Origin: Shinella kummerowiae
Lineage (GTDB): Bacteria; Pseudomonadota; Alphaproteobacteria; Rhizobiales; Rhizobiaceae
Length of the DNA stretch: 64,000 nt
NCBI RefSeq assembly: GCF_009827055.1
Contig: NZ_WUMK01000009.1
Span: forward strand, 124,001 to 188,000
Reading direction: 5' to 3'
This document shows positions 18,604 through 28,094 of this stretch, in pieces (position 1 is the first letter of the stretch; each line of letters starts with the position of its first letter). A program made the position numbers and the translations under genes. The notes under the pieces are model-generated. The model worked only from the letters and a program-made list of their open reading frames with translations, had not been told where the DNA came from and did not search any database.

Positions 18604-19809
18604 GTGATCGGATTTAAGGAACGCCTCGCGCTTTATACGCTCCTGACAGCGCTGACGTCGCTTAGCATTGACGCGCTTCTGCCGGCCCTGCGGGATATCG
18701 GTGCTGATGTCGGCGTCGTGCCACCCCTTTCAACCCAGCATGTAATATCGTTGTTCATCTTCGGCATGGCGTTTGGCGAACTGCTGCTAGGCCCATTGTC
18801 AGATGCGATCGGCAGGAAGAAAGCGCTCGTTTTGGGGATTGGCATATATGTGACGGGCACGCTGATATCGATGCTTGCGGGATCACTCGAGATCGTCATC
18901 CTCGGCCGCTTCCTGCAAGGCGTTGGGGTAGCCGGGCCGAAGATCGCCACACGCGCCATGATCCGGGATCAGTTCGAAGGTGATGCCATGGCGCGGGTCA
19001 TGTCCTTTATGTTCACCCTGTTCATCCTGGTCCCCATGCTGGCCCCTGCTCTCACACAGGGGCTGATCAGCCTCGCCGGTTGGCGCAGTGTTTTTGTCGT
19101 CTACTTCGCAGTCTCCATTGGCCTTGGTATTTGGTTGGTGACTCGGCACCCGGAAACGCTGCCGGTATCCAACCGCATTCGCCTTCGCCCCAGACTTCTT
19201 TTCCGGAACGCGCTTCGCATCATTTCAAGCCGGCGCGTGTCGTTATTGATTGTGTCAACAGGGCTCATTTTCGGAGCACAGCTCCTGTACATCAGCACGG
19301 CCCCCGACCTGTTCTTCGACGCCTATCAGATCGAAAGAGCCTTTCCTCTCTATTTCGCCGGACTGGCTACAGCCATGGGCTTGGCGTCATTTCTAAATGC
19401 CCGACTGGTACAGCGCTTTGGCATGCGCGCTATGGTACGCGCCGGGCTAACCGGACTGACCGGCCTCTCATTGATCATGATGATTGCCTCCCTCATCGAT
19501 GCGGGAGATCTTCATTTATTGGTGCTGTTGGCCCTTCTCTTCGGGGCCTTTTTCGCGATCGGGATTCTTTTCGGCAACCTGAATGCCTTGGCGATGCAGA
19601 CCCTGGGGCAGACGGCGGGCCTTGGAGCGTCATTGATCGCTTCCGGCTCTAGCGCCATCGCAACAGTGTTCGCCGTTGGAACAGGCAGCCTCTATGACGG
19701 GAACGCCATGTATCTCGCGTTCGGTTTTCTCCTGGCAAGCATAAGCGCACTTCTTCTCACGGAAGCAGCTATGCGAGGCGACGAGGCGCCAATCGAAGCC
19801 GCACGATGA
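18604..19809 (+). CDS. MFS drug exporter, Bcr/CflA type
   Basis: Proton-coupled export protein of 401 aa with twelve predicted helices. The first helix contains SIDALLPALRDIG, followed by motif A as GPLSDAIGRKKAL and by GRFLQGVGVAGP, a motif C-like stretch typical of DHA1 (Bcr/CflA) exporters. The start is taken as GTG 18604, with GAGG ten bases upstream; the frame remains open to 18283 but that part does not look like protein. Codon third positions hold visibly more A and T than in neighbouring genes, which hints at transfer. The exported compound cannot be predicted. Confidence 0.85.
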   Translation: MIGFKERLALYTLLTALTSLSIDALLPALRDIGADVGVVPPLSTQHVISLFIFGMAFGELLLGPLSDAIGRKKALVLGIGIYVTGTLISMLAGSLEIVILGRFLQGVGVAGPKIATRAMIRDQFEGDAMARVMSFMFTLFILVPMLAPALTQGLISLAGWRSVFVVYFAVSIGLGIWLVTRHPETLPVSNRIRLRPRLLFRNALRIISSRRVSLLIVSTGLIFGAQLLYISTAPDLFFDAYQIERAFPLYFAGLATAMGLASFLNARLVQRFGMRAMVRAGLTGLTGLSLIMMIASLIDAGDLHLLVLLALLFGAFFAIGILFGNLNALAMQTLGQTAGLGASLIASGSSAIATVFAVGTGSLYDGNAMYLAFGFLLASISALLLTEAAMRGDEAPIEAAR

Positions 19810-19964
19810 GCCTTCGAGTACAAGTTGGCTTCTCTATATTATAAAGTGTCCGCGCGAGGTCCAATTTCCGCCTTCAATCAATCGGAAAGGAGCGCTTGGG
19901 GCTTTTCATTTCGCCGCCGCCCCTTCAAATATACCGCGACTGATTCGAGATTTTCGAGGTTTTC

Positions 19965-20495
19965 ATGGGTTTTGCTTCCCTTTCCCGGCTGTCCCGGGCG
20001 GCACTTGGCCTTGCCGCGCTGGGGCTCGCCGCCGCGGCGCTTCCGTCCGCCTCAGTGGCCCAGCAGCCCGGCACGGTGAAATCGAACCATGGCGCATGGT
20101 CGATCGTCTGCGATCAGCCGGCCGGTGCCTCCGGCGAACAATGCGCGCTGATGCAGAACGTGCTGGCCGAAGACCGGCCGGAACTCGGTCTCTCCGTCGT
20201 CGTGCTGAAGACCGCCGACCGCAAGGCGAAAATCCTGCGCGTGCTCGCGCCGCTCGGCGTGCTGCTGCCGAACGGGCTTGGCCTCAATGTCGATGGCAAG
20301 GATATCGGCCGCGCCTATTTCGTGCGCTGCTTCGCCGATGGCTGCTATGCGGAAGTGGTGCTGGAGGACGAACTCCTGAAGACCTTCCGCTCGGGCGCGA
20401 CCGCCACCTTCATCGTCTTCCAGTCGCCGGAAGAGGGCATCGGCATCCCCGTCGACCTCAAGGGTTTCGGCGAGGGCTACGACGCGCTGCCGTAA
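19965..20495 (+). CDS. invasion-associated locus B (IalB) family protein
   Basis: Secreted protein of 176 aa with a signal peptide (about 1-32, ending SVAQQ). The mature part has four cysteines in the SIVCDQP, GEQCALMQ and VRCFADGCYAEV segments, which pair in this family, and a GRAYFVRCF core. IalB was named for Bartonella erythrocyte invasion, but homologues are widespread in free-living rhizobia, where the role is unknown. It precedes tldD by under 80 bases in the same direction. Confidence 0.88.
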   Translation: MGFASLSRLSRAALGLAALGLAAAALPSASVAQQPGTVKSNHGAWSIVCDQPAGASGEQCALMQNVLAEDRPELGLSVVVLKTADRKAKILRVLAPLGVLLPNGLGLNVDGKDIGRAYFVRCFADGCYAEVVLEDELLKTFRSGATATFIVFQSPEEGIGIPVDLKGFGEGYDALP

Positions 20496-20573
20496 GCCAT
20501 CACCCGGCGGGCTTGCCGCCCGCCGCCGGGGGACTTACATGAAGCCCGGACATAAATGCTTGCGGAGCCTCTC

Positions 20574-21989
20574 ATGAACACCGACCTCCTCTCCCTCTTC
20601 GATGCCGACGAGGCGTCCGTGCAGGCGATGCTCCGGGAGACGCTGAAGAACGCGGACGACGGCGAGCTCTTCCTCGAACACGCACAGGCCGAGTCGCTCT
20701 CCTTCGACAATGGCCGCCTCAAGGGCGGCAGCTTCAACACCGACCAGGGTTTTGGCCTGCGCGCCGTGGCCGGCGAGGCCGTCGGCTATGCGCATTCCGG
20801 CGAGATGACGCTCGCCGCCCTGAAGCGCGCCGCCGATGCGGCCGGCGCCGTCACGCGCGGCTATTCCGGCGACTATACGGACGCGCCGCAGGGCACGAAC
20901 CGCCAGCTCTATACCCCGGACAACCCGATCGGGTCGCCGACCTTCGAACAGAAGGTGGCGCTGCTCACCGAGATCGACGCCTACCTGCGCGACAAGGATC
21001 CGAAGGTGCGGCAGGTGACGGCATCGGTTGCCGCAAGCTGGCAGGTCGTCAACATCCTGCGCGCCGACGGGCACCGCGTCACCGACGTGCGCCCGATGAC
21101 CCGCATCAACATTTCCGTCGTCGCCGGAGAAGGCGACCGGCAGGAGACCGGCAGCTACGGTATTGGCGGGCGCACGACCTTCGACGCCTTCCTCACCGCG
21201 GAAAGCTGGCGGGCGGGCGCCGACGATGCGCTGCGCCAGGCGCTGGTCAATCTCGAAGCCGTCGAGGCGCCGGCCGGTACGATGGATGTGGTGCTTGCCT
21301 CCGGCTGGCCGGGCGTCATGCTGCACGAGGCCGTCGGCCATGGCCTGGAGGGCGACTTCAACCGCAAGAAGACCTCGGCCTTCGCGGGCCTGCTCGGCGA
21401 ACAGGTCGCCTCCAGGGGCGTCACCGTCGTCGATGACGGCACGATCGACAACCGGCGGGGTTCGATCACCGTCGACGACGAGGGCACGCCGTCCGCCTAC
21501 AACGTGCTGATCGAGGATGGCAAGCTGGTCGGCTACATGCAGGACCGGCAGAATGCCCGCCTGATGGGCATGAAAGCGACCGGCAACGGCCGCCGGCAAG
21601 GCTATGCCTACCGCCCGATGCCGCGCATGACCAACACCTACATGCTCTCGGGCGACAAGACGCCGGACGAGATCATCGCCTCGGTGAAGAACGGCATCTA
21701 CGCCGTCTCCTTCGGCGGTGGCCAGGTGGATATCACCTCCGGCAAATTCGTCTTCGGCTGCACGGAAGCCTATCTCATCGAGAACGGCAAGGTGACGGCC
21801 CCGGTCAAGGGCGCCATGCTGATCGGCAACGGCCCGGACGCCATGCGCCGTGTCTCGATGGTCGGCAACGACAGCAAGCTCGATACGGGCATCGGCAATT
21901 GCGGCAAGGCCGGCCAATGGGTCCCGGTCGGCGTCGGCCAGCCGCATCTCAGGATGGATCAGATCACGGTGGGCGGGACGAAGGCCTGA
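20574..21989 (+). CDS. tldD: metalloprotease TldD
   Basis: Zinc protease that with PmbA/TldE acts on small peptides such as microcins and on CcdA antitoxin. The 471 aa sequence carries the family signature HEAVGHGLEGD, an HExxxH starting at H251, then NRKKTSAFAG. C-terminal Gly-rich strands with FGGGQVD and a cysteine in FGCTEAYLIE are also normal. ATG 20574 is chosen over 20556 because GGAG is six bases before it. The partner tldE is not in this window. Confidence 0.96.
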   Translation: MNTDLLSLFDADEASVQAMLRETLKNADDGELFLEHAQAESLSFDNGRLKGGSFNTDQGFGLRAVAGEAVGYAHSGEMTLAALKRAADAAGAVTRGYSGDYTDAPQGTNRQLYTPDNPIGSPTFEQKVALLTEIDAYLRDKDPKVRQVTASVAASWQVVNILRADGHRVTDVRPMTRINISVVAGEGDRQETGSYGIGGRTTFDAFLTAESWRAGADDALRQALVNLEAVEAPAGTMDVVLASGWPGVMLHEAVGHGLEGDFNRKKTSAFAGLLGEQVASRGVTVVDDGTIDNRRGSITVDDEGTPSAYNVLIEDGKLVGYMQDRQNARLMGMKATGNGRRQGYAYRPMPRMTNTYMLSGDKTPDEIIASVKNGIYAVSFGGGQVDITSGKFVFGCTEAYLIENGKVTAPVKGAMLIGNGPDAMRRVSMVGNDSKLDTGIGNCGKAGQWVPVGVGQPHLRMDQITVGGTKA

Positions 21990-22034
21990 TACCCTTCTTG
22001 TACGATATCAGGCATGCCAAGTCGCGAAGCCCCC

Positions 22035-22931
22035 TCATCTTTGATCCACACCAAAACTCCGCAACAGCCATTCCCGGAAGGCGCGCGCTTCGGGTGAAAG
22101 GCGCTTGAAGTCGCGGGCGACCAGCCAATAGGCACCATAGGAGATCGAAATGTCGAAAGGCTGCACCAGGCGGCCCTCGGCGATATCCTCTGCGGCGAAG
22201 GACCGGTCGACAAGGGCCACGCCGTGGCCGCGCAACGCAGCCTGCAGCACAAGATTGCCTTCCGTGAATATCTGGGCGCGCGTGAGGGTTACGTCCGGCA
22301 GGCCGGCGGCTGCAAACCAGCGCTGCCAGGCGCTGCGGTTCTCCTCGTGCAGCAACGTGTAGGCCATCAGATCGGCGGGCGCGTTCAGCGGCGGGCCGTC
22401 CGCCCGCAGGCAGGGCATCATCACCGGCACCATTTCGACAGCCGCAAGGCGCTCGGCATCGACGCGAGACCAGGCCTTGGCATCCGTCCCGTGCCGGATG
22501 GCGATCTCGGCGTCCTGCGTGCGGAATTCAATGAGACGCGTGTCGGAATCGACCACCACGTCGATCTCGGGATGATCTTCGTGGAAAGCCTCGAGATTCG
22601 GCACCAACCAGCAGGCGGCGAAAGACGGTTCGGCGCTGATTTCCAGCAACCCGCCACCGCGGCGGCCACGGATTTCCGACAGGCTGGCATCCATCGCATC
22701 GAAGGCGCGGGAGAGCACACCGAGAAGGGCGTGACCGGATGGCGTCAGACGGACGCTGCGATGGCGGCGCTCGAAGAGCGGTTTGCCAAGCTCGGCTTCC
22801 AGTTCCTTGACCTGCCGGCTGACGGCGGCCTGCGACACCAGCAGCTCCTCGGCGGCCAGCGTAAAACTTCCGAGCCGGCCCGCCGCCTCGAAACTTCGCA
22901 GCGCCGTCAGGGGCAGCCGTCCGCGTTTCAT
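22035..22931 (-). CDS. LysR-family regulator, GcvA/AmpR-like
   Basis: DNA-binding transcription regulator of 298 aa. The N-terminal helix-turn-helix (about 6-65) starts LPLTALRSFEAAGRLGSF and contains SQAAVSRQVKELE; the rest is a type 2 periplasmic-binding effector domain. LPLxALRxFEAAxR is typical of the GcvA subgroup. Its upstream region faces a deacetylase gene and holds an interrupted palindrome ACTC-GTTT-GAGT (22966-22977). The effector and targets are unknown. Confidence 0.93.
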   Translation of the reverse strand: MKRGRLPLTALRSFEAAGRLGSFTLAAEELLVSQAAVSRQVKELEAELGKPLFERRHRSVRLTPSGHALLGVLSRAFDAMDASLSEIRGRRGGGLLEISAEPSFAACWLVPNLEAFHEDHPEIDVVVDSDTRLIEFRTQDAEIAIRHGTDAKAWSRVDAERLAAVEMVPVMMPCLRADGPPLNAPADLMAYTLLHEENRSAWQRWFAAAGLPDVTLTRAQIFTEGNLVLQAALRGHGVALVDRSFAAEDIAEGRLVQPFDISISYGAYWLVARDFKRLSPEARAFREWLLRSFGVDQR

Positions 22932-23032
22932 CGCATAACCTCAAGTCATCCGAGATCGACGATAAACTCGTTTGAGTGAAAGAGGCAAGCGGGCGGACAA
23001 TCCATGCAGTCAAACGCATGGAGAACGAGACA

Positions 23033-23161
23033 ATGTTCGACGCTGTCACAACCATCATGATGGAGGTCATCCTCATCCTCACCTTCCAGTACGGGCGGGC
23101 CGCACCCCACCGTCACAGGAAAGCCGTTGTTAACCCATCGGATACCGACCGGATGCGATAA
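23033..23161 (+). CDS. possible 42-aa small protein
   Basis: A short frame starting MFDAVTTIMMEVILILTF, with GGAG about nine bases before the ATG, a hydrophobic first half and a basic second half. It lies in the gap between the divergent LysR gene and the deacetylase gene, ending 35 bases before the latter. No family is recognised, and such frames arise by chance; it may be leader sequence only. Confidence 0.22.
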   Translation: MFDAVTTIMMEVILILTFQYGRAAPHRHRKAVVNPSDTDRMR

Positions 23162-23196
23162 CGACCGCACGAAACGACAGGAAAGACCGAAAAAAC

Positions 23197-24252
23197 ATGC
23201 CAATCCGCAATGTCATGCGCCAGGGGCTCAAGCGCGCCGTCATTACCGGCGGGCTGGAGTTTGCGCATTTTGCGGGCCGCGCCGGGCTGATGGCCACGGC
23301 GCGCGGCATGGGCGCGATCTTCACGCTGCACCATGTGCGCCCGAAGTTGCCGCAGGCCTTCGATCCGAATGCGCATCTGGAGATTACCCCGGAATTCCTC
23401 GAGGCGGCGATCGAGCATCTGCGCGAGGAAGGCTACCAGTTCGTGGCGCTTGCCGACTTGCCGGCGCGCCTTGCCATCGCACGGGCAGGCGAACGCTTCG
23501 CCGCCTTCACGCTCGATGATGGCTATCGCAACAATGCCATGCACGCCCAGCCGGTCTTTACCCGCCACAAGGTGCCGTTCACGGTATTCGTCGCGCCGGG
23601 TTTCTGCTGCAAGACCCATGGCATCTGGTGGGAGACGCTGACGGAACTGCTGCGCGCGGCGCCACATCTGGAGTTCGATTTCGGCACCGGCCCGGTCACC
23701 ATGCCGCTTGCCACGCCCTTCCAGAAGCAGGCGGCCTTCAACCGCATGACCCGCTTCGTCCAGGTGGAGACAGACGAGGCGACCGCGATCGAAAAGCTCG
23801 ATGCCGCCGCAAAGGCGCATGGCATCGACCCGATGATGATCACCGAACGGCTCGTCATGCGCGAACCGGAGTTGAAAAGCCTCGTGCTCAACCCGCTCGC
23901 CTCGATCGGCGCCCATACGGTCAGTCACCGGTCGCTGGCGCGCCTCAGCGACGAGGAAGCCCGCCGCGAGATGAATGAATCAGCCGACCGCATCGCCGCG
24001 ATCATCGGCCACCGCCCGGAAACCTTCGCCTATCCCTATGGCAACAACGCCGCCGTCTCGCCGCGCGAACACCGCCTCGCCAAGGAGCTTGGCTTCCGCC
24101 TCGCCGTGACGACGGACCCGGGCACGCTCTCCGCGCGCTCCTTTGACACGCCGACGACGCTGCCCCGCATCTCGCTGAACGGGCTATACCAGAAACCGAA
24201 ATATGTCGGCGCCCTGGCCTCCGGCATCCCGTTCCGGCTGCTGCGGCGCTAG
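23197..24252 (+). CDS. polysaccharide deacetylase (NodB-homology, CE4)
   Basis: Predicted metal-dependent deacetylase of N- or O-acetyl groups on a glycan, 351 aa. The CE4 motifs are present: TLDDGY with the Asp pair at 107-108, H240-x3-H244 in AHTVSHRSL, and FAYPYGNN. The N-terminal 100 residues include GAIFTLHHVRP, common to the subgroup of cytoplasmic-looking deacetylases in rhizobia. No signal peptide is obvious. The glycan may be an exopolysaccharide or lipopolysaccharide; no other glycan genes adjoin. Confidence 0.9.
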   Translation: MPIRNVMRQGLKRAVITGGLEFAHFAGRAGLMATARGMGAIFTLHHVRPKLPQAFDPNAHLEITPEFLEAAIEHLREEGYQFVALADLPARLAIARAGERFAAFTLDDGYRNNAMHAQPVFTRHKVPFTVFVAPGFCCKTHGIWWETLTELLRAAPHLEFDFGTGPVTMPLATPFQKQAAFNRMTRFVQVETDEATAIEKLDAAAKAHGIDPMMITERLVMREPELKSLVLNPLASIGAHTVSHRSLARLSDEEARREMNESADRIAAIIGHRPETFAYPYGNNAAVSPREHRLAKELGFRLAVTTDPGTLSARSFDTPTTLPRISLNGLYQKPKYVGALASGIPFRLLRR

Positions 24253-24255
24253 AAT

Positions 24256-24876
24256 TTACGGATACATCCGAACCTTCGTCCAGCCCTTGCCATCGTCCGC
24301 GCGGCGGAACTCCACGCGGTCGTGCAGGCGGAAGGCGCGGTCGTGCCAGAATTCGATCGAGACCGGCTTTATCCGAAAGCCGGACCAGTATGGCGGGCGG
24401 GGGATTTCGCCGATCGCGTAGCGCGCGGTGTATTCCGCGACCGCCTTTTCCAGCGCGAAGCGGCCTTCGAGCGGGCGGGACTGTTTCGAGGCCCAGGCAC
24501 CGATGCGGCTGCCGCGCGGACGCGAGGCATAATATTCATCGGCCTCGGCATCCGTGACGACCTCCACCTCGCCACGCACGCGCACCTGGCGGCGCAACGA
24601 TTTCCAGTGGAAACACATGGCGGCCTTACGGGCGGCGAGCAGTTCTTCGCCCTTGCGGCTTTCGAAATTCGTGTAGAAAACGAAGCCGCGCTCGTCGAAT
24701 CCCTTGAGCAGCACCATGCGCACGTTTGGCAGGCCCGTCTCGTCGACGGTCGCGAGTGCCACCGCGTTCGCATCGTTCGGTTCGGTCTTTCCCGCCTCTT
24801 CCAGCCATGTGCCGAACAGGGAATAGGGTTCGTTTTCCTCGGTGAAGTCACCGCTTGTTAACGCGTTTTCGCTCAT
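24256..24876 (-). CDS. pdxH: pyridoxamine 5'-phosphate oxidase
   Basis: FMN enzyme that oxidises pyridoxine/pyridoxamine phosphate to PLP, 206 aa as expected. Conserved segments are [54 protein letters not shown]-like text and the C-terminal WSGFRIKP and [13 protein letters not shown], which bind FMN and substrate. It is convergent with the deacetylase gene, three bases apart, and divergent from a lipoprotein gene. Confidence 0.97.
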   Translation of the reverse strand: MSENALTSGDFTEENEPYSLFGTWLEEAGKTEPNDANAVALATVDETGLPNVRMVLLKGFDERGFVFYTNFESRKGEELLAARKAAMCFHWKSLRRQVRVRGEVEVVTDAEADEYYASRPRGSRIGAWASKQSRPLEGRFALEKAVAEYTARYAIGEIPRPPYWSGFRIKPVSIEFWHDRAFRLHDRVEFRRADDGKGWTKVRMYP

Positions 24877-24905
24877 ATTCGATTCAATGCCGATCTATTG
24901 GCTGC

Positions 24906-25364
24906 ATGAGGCAGGTTGGAGTGGACGTCATAGCAAAATCGCGACCGGAGACAAAGCCATACTGGGCGCGCTGCCTTGCGATCGTTGCCGTGATGACGTC
25001 CGGTGCGCTCCTTTCCGGCTGCATGGGCGGCCTCGACCTGTTTGACGACAAGGTGGATACCGTGCGCACCAGCGCCGTGGCGACCAGCGCGGAACGGCTG
25101 ACCGATGAAATCACCGTGCGCAATGCCGTCTCGTCCGCCGATCTTTCACACACGGCCGGCAACCCCATTCCCTGGGCGAATTCCGCCTCAGGCAGCGCCG
25201 GCGTGATCAGCACCATCGCCGAAAACCGCGACACGGCGGGGCGTACCTGTCGCGATTTCGTGACGACCAAACATTCCTACCAGGGCATCGCCAACTATTC
25301 CGGCCGCACCTGCCTTGGCAGTTCCGGCGAGTGGCTGCTGCTCGCCTTCGACCTCCAGGGCTGA
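24906..25364 (+). CDS. lipoprotein of the RT0821/Lpp0805 surface-protein family
   Basis: Exported lipoprotein of 152 aa. A hydrophobic stretch ends LLSGC, a lipobox that puts the lipid-modified cysteine near residue 39. The C-terminal third has the family pattern TCRDF.....YQGIANYSGRTC...GEW, with two cysteines. Function unknown; likely outer-membrane associated. Start ATG 24906 is chosen because it lies just past the divergent pdxH start, though GTG 24921 is possible. Confidence 0.8.
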   Translation: MRQVGVDVIAKSRPETKPYWARCLAIVAVMTSGALLSGCMGGLDLFDDKVDTVRTSAVATSAERLTDEITVRNAVSSADLSHTAGNPIPWANSASGSAGVISTIAENRDTAGRTCRDFVTTKHSYQGIANYSGRTCLGSSGEWLLLAFDLQG

Positions 25365-25477
25365 GGGCGCCAACCGGGCTTGCGCGAAATCTTTGCGATT
25401 TCTCAACCCTGACCCGTAACGAGAGATTAGGACGTTCCTCGCTATCGTGATCGGCAAAACGTCAACGGGTGGAAGTT

Positions 25478-26524
25478 ATGCGTGACCCCTATTCAGTGCT
25501 CGGCGTGAAGCGAAACGCCGGACAGGACGAGATCAAGGCTGCCTGGCGCTCGGTCGCAAAGGCGGTGCATCCCGACCAGAATCACGACGACCCGAACGCC
25601 ACCGTTCGCTTTACCGAGGCCGGCCGCGCCTACGACCTGTTGCGCGACCCGGACAAACGCAGCCGCTACGACCGCCACCAGCGCGAGGCGGAGCTTCGCC
25701 GCATGGAGCAGATGCGTCGCCAGCAAGCCGAGCGCAAGGCCCAGACCGAAGCCCCACAACGCGTGGTGGACGAAGGCGCGGAAGACATGATCGCCCGCAT
25801 CTTCGGCGTCGATTCCCGCGGGCAGCCCGCGGAAGCAAAACCGGACGCCCGCCCGCAGCCGCAGGCCCAACAGCCCAACGCCGCCACGGCGCCGGACACA
25901 CGCAAGACCACCGGCGAGACCACGTCGGACGAGACCGCGTCTGCGCGCGCCGCCGCGCCCGCGGCAGCGATCATCTCCGCCATCATCCGCCGCATCCGCG
26001 GTAGCCGCGCAAAGGTCGAGAAGGCCCCGGATCTTGTCGCCGACGTCACCGTCACGGTCGAGGATATCCTGAACCGGGTGCGCCCGACGCTCGAAACGCC
26101 GGACGGCCAGACGTTGCGGGTGCCGATCGGCGCCGGCTCGACGGACGGCCAGGTGATCCGTCTCAGGGAAGCGGGCCATCGCCTGGAAAACCTGAAACGC
26201 GGCGATGCAATCGTCACCGTGCGCGTGGCGCCGGGCCGTTTCCGCGTCGATGGCTTTGACCTGAAGGTCGACTTGCCGATCACCATCGAAAACGCCGTGC
26301 TCGGTTGCGAGACGACGATCGACGGGCCGCTTGGGCCCCTTCCCGTCTCTGTCCCAGCCTGGTCGGGCTCCGACCAGACGATCACGATTGCGGGCGAAGG
26401 CCTCGTCAAGGAAAACGGCGAGCGCGGCGATCTCATCGCCGAAATCCGTCTTCTCCTGTGGGAAAAGCCGGACGCCAAGATGATCGATCTCATGCGTTCA
26501 CTGCGCGAAGGCCTTTATCTTTAA
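25478..26524 (+). CDS. DnaJ/CbpA-like J-domain protein
   Basis: Co-chaperone that stimulates DnaK, 348 aa. The J domain occupies about 1-68 with the essential HPD at 31-33 (KAVHPDQNH). A charged Arg/Glu helix and a Gln/Pro/Thr-rich linker follow (about 70-180). The C-terminal substrate-binding domain (about 190-340) has LRVPIGAGSTDGQVIRL and GDAIVTVRV. There is no zinc-finger, so it resembles CbpA rather than DnaJ. ATG 25478 is used; a GTG three codons earlier is possible. Confidence 0.93.
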   Translation: MRDPYSVLGVKRNAGQDEIKAAWRSVAKAVHPDQNHDDPNATVRFTEAGRAYDLLRDPDKRSRYDRHQREAELRRMEQMRRQQAERKAQTEAPQRVVDEGAEDMIARIFGVDSRGQPAEAKPDARPQPQAQQPNAATAPDTRKTTGETTSDETASARAAAPAAAIISAIIRRIRGSRAKVEKAPDLVADVTVTVEDILNRVRPTLETPDGQTLRVPIGAGSTDGQVIRLREAGHRLENLKRGDAIVTVRVAPGRFRVDGFDLKVDLPITIENAVLGCETTIDGPLGPLPVSVPAWSGSDQTITIAGEGLVKENGERGDLIAEIRLLLWEKPDAKMIDLMRSLREGLYL

Positions 26525-26656
26525 GCCTTTTGTGACGCTACGGTAAAACATGCACCCATTGTTACGTGTGCTAACAGTTCCTGAAGCCTCCCGCGCTTGA
26601 ACCACCGTGCCGCCTATGCCATAGGCAGTTTCGACTTTAAGTTCAGGGGGCATACC

Positions 26657-27475
26657 ATGGTTCAGGCATCTGGTCTGATGAAGGGCAAGCGCGGCGTCAT
26701 CATGGGTGTCGCCAACAACCGTTCCATCGCCTGGGGCATCGCCAAGGCTATCCACGCACAGGGCGGCGAGATCGCCTTCACCTATCAGGGCGATGCGCTG
26801 AAGAAGCGCGTCGAGCCGCTGGCCGCCGAAATCGGCGCCGTGCTGGCTGGCGATTGCGATGTTTCGGACGAAGCGTCGATCGACGCCGTTTTCGACAATA
26901 TCGAGAAGATGTGGGGCAAGATCGACTTCATCGTGCACGCCATCGGCTTTTCCGACAAGGATGAGCTGACCGGCCGCTATGTCGACACGACGCCGGGCAA
27001 CTTTGCCAAGACGATGCAGATCTCGGTCTATTCGTTCACGTCGGTCGCCCGCCGTGCGGAAAAGCTGATGACCGACGGCGGCTCCATGCTGACGCTGACC
27101 TATTACGGCGCGGAAAAGGTCATGCCGAACTACAACGTCATGGGCGTTGCCAAGGCCGCACTCGAAGCGAGCGTAAAGTACCTCGCAGTCGACCTCGGCC
27201 CGAAGAACATCCGCGTCAACGCCATTTCGGCAGGCCCGATCAAGACGCTTGCGGCGGCCGGCATCGGCGACTTCCGCTACATCCTCAAATGGAACGAATA
27301 CAACGCGCCGCTGCGTCGTACCGTTACCATCGAAGAAGTGGGTGATGTCGGCCTCTACATGCTGTCCGACCTGTCGCGCTCTGTGACCGGCGAAACGCAC
27401 CATGCCGACAGCGGTTACCATGTCGTCGGCATGAAGGCCGTGGACGCGCCGGACATCTCCGTCGCCAAGGATTGA
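26657..27475 (+). CDS. fabI: enoyl-ACP reductase (NADH)
   Basis: Completes each cycle of fatty acid elongation by reducing enoyl-ACP. The 272 aa SDR-type protein has GVANNRSIAWGIAKA for NAD binding, the FabI catalytic Y-x6-K in YYGAEKVMPNYNVMGVAKA, and SAGPIKTLAAAGI. AGGGGG precedes ATG 26657, which is preferred to the longer frame at 26597. It lies between a J-domain gene and a phosphatase gene, a common rhizobial order. Confidence 0.96.
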   Translation: MVQASGLMKGKRGVIMGVANNRSIAWGIAKAIHAQGGEIAFTYQGDALKKRVEPLAAEIGAVLAGDCDVSDEASIDAVFDNIEKMWGKIDFIVHAIGFSDKDELTGRYVDTTPGNFAKTMQISVYSFTSVARRAEKLMTDGGSMLTLTYYGAEKVMPNYNVMGVAKAALEASVKYLAVDLGPKNIRVNAISAGPIKTLAAAGIGDFRYILKWNEYNAPLRRTVTIEEVGDVGLYMLSDLSRSVTGETHHADSGYHVVGMKAVDAPDISVAKD

Positions 27476-27497
27476 ACTGACAGCGGGACCCTCTGCC

Positions 27498-28079
27498 TTG
27501 CTTATCTACATGATCCGACACGGCCAGACCGCGTGGAATGCAGAAGGCAGACTGCAAGGGCAGAAGGACATCCCGCTGAACGACACCGGCCGCAAACAGG
27601 CGGCCGGTAACGGCACGGCCTTCAAGGGCATTCTCGGCACGACGGTTTCCGATTTCGATTTCGTGGCAAGCCCGCTCGGGCGCACGCGCGAGACGATGGA
27701 GATCCTGCGCCGCGCCATGGGCATCGACCCCCTCGCCTACCGCACCGATGCGCGCCTGGTGGAAGTCTCCTTCGGCGACTGGGAGGGCCATACGCTGCCC
27801 GAGCTCGCGGCGCAGGCGCCGGAACGTGTCGAAGAGCGCCGCCACGCGAAATGGAACTTCATCCCACCGGGCGACGATGCCGAGAGTTACGAAATCCTCT
27901 CCTGGCGCATCGCCTCATGGCTTGCCGATGTGCGCCAGCCGACCGTCTGCGTCAGCCATGGCGGCGTTTTTCGCGCGGCCTTCCGCCTGCATGGCATGGG
28001 TGAGGAAGAGGCGGCCAACACGCCGATCCACCAGGACCGGCTGCTGCGCATCGATGCGACCGGCATGCACTGGCTCTGA
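27498..28079 (+). CDS. histidine phosphatase (phosphoglycerate mutase-like)
   Basis: Cytoplasmic phosphatase of 193 aa. The phosphohistidine motif MIRHGQTAWNAEGRLQGQ is at the N-terminus, the acid residue in VEVSFGDWEG follows, and the second active-site histidine is in VCVSHGG. The start is a TTG at 27498, giving the usual LLIY strand; an ATG at 27510 would trim it. Located 22 bases after fabI, probably in one transcript. The substrate is unknown; it is not a glycolytic mutase by length. Confidence 0.9.
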   Translation: MLIYMIRHGQTAWNAEGRLQGQKDIPLNDTGRKQAAGNGTAFKGILGTTVSDFDFVASPLGRTRETMEILRRAMGIDPLAYRTDARLVEVSFGDWEGHTLPELAAQAPERVEERRHAKWNFIPPGDDAESYEILSWRIASWLADVRQPTVCVSHGGVFRAAFRLHGMGEEEAANTPIHQDRLLRIDATGMHWL

Positions 28080-28094
28080 CGAGCGGTTCAAATC

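Noticed and set aside
20506-20524. GC-rich hairpin between ialB and tldD
   Set aside because: A 7-bp stem is present but there is no T-run and it is common for such GC content; not listed as a terminator.
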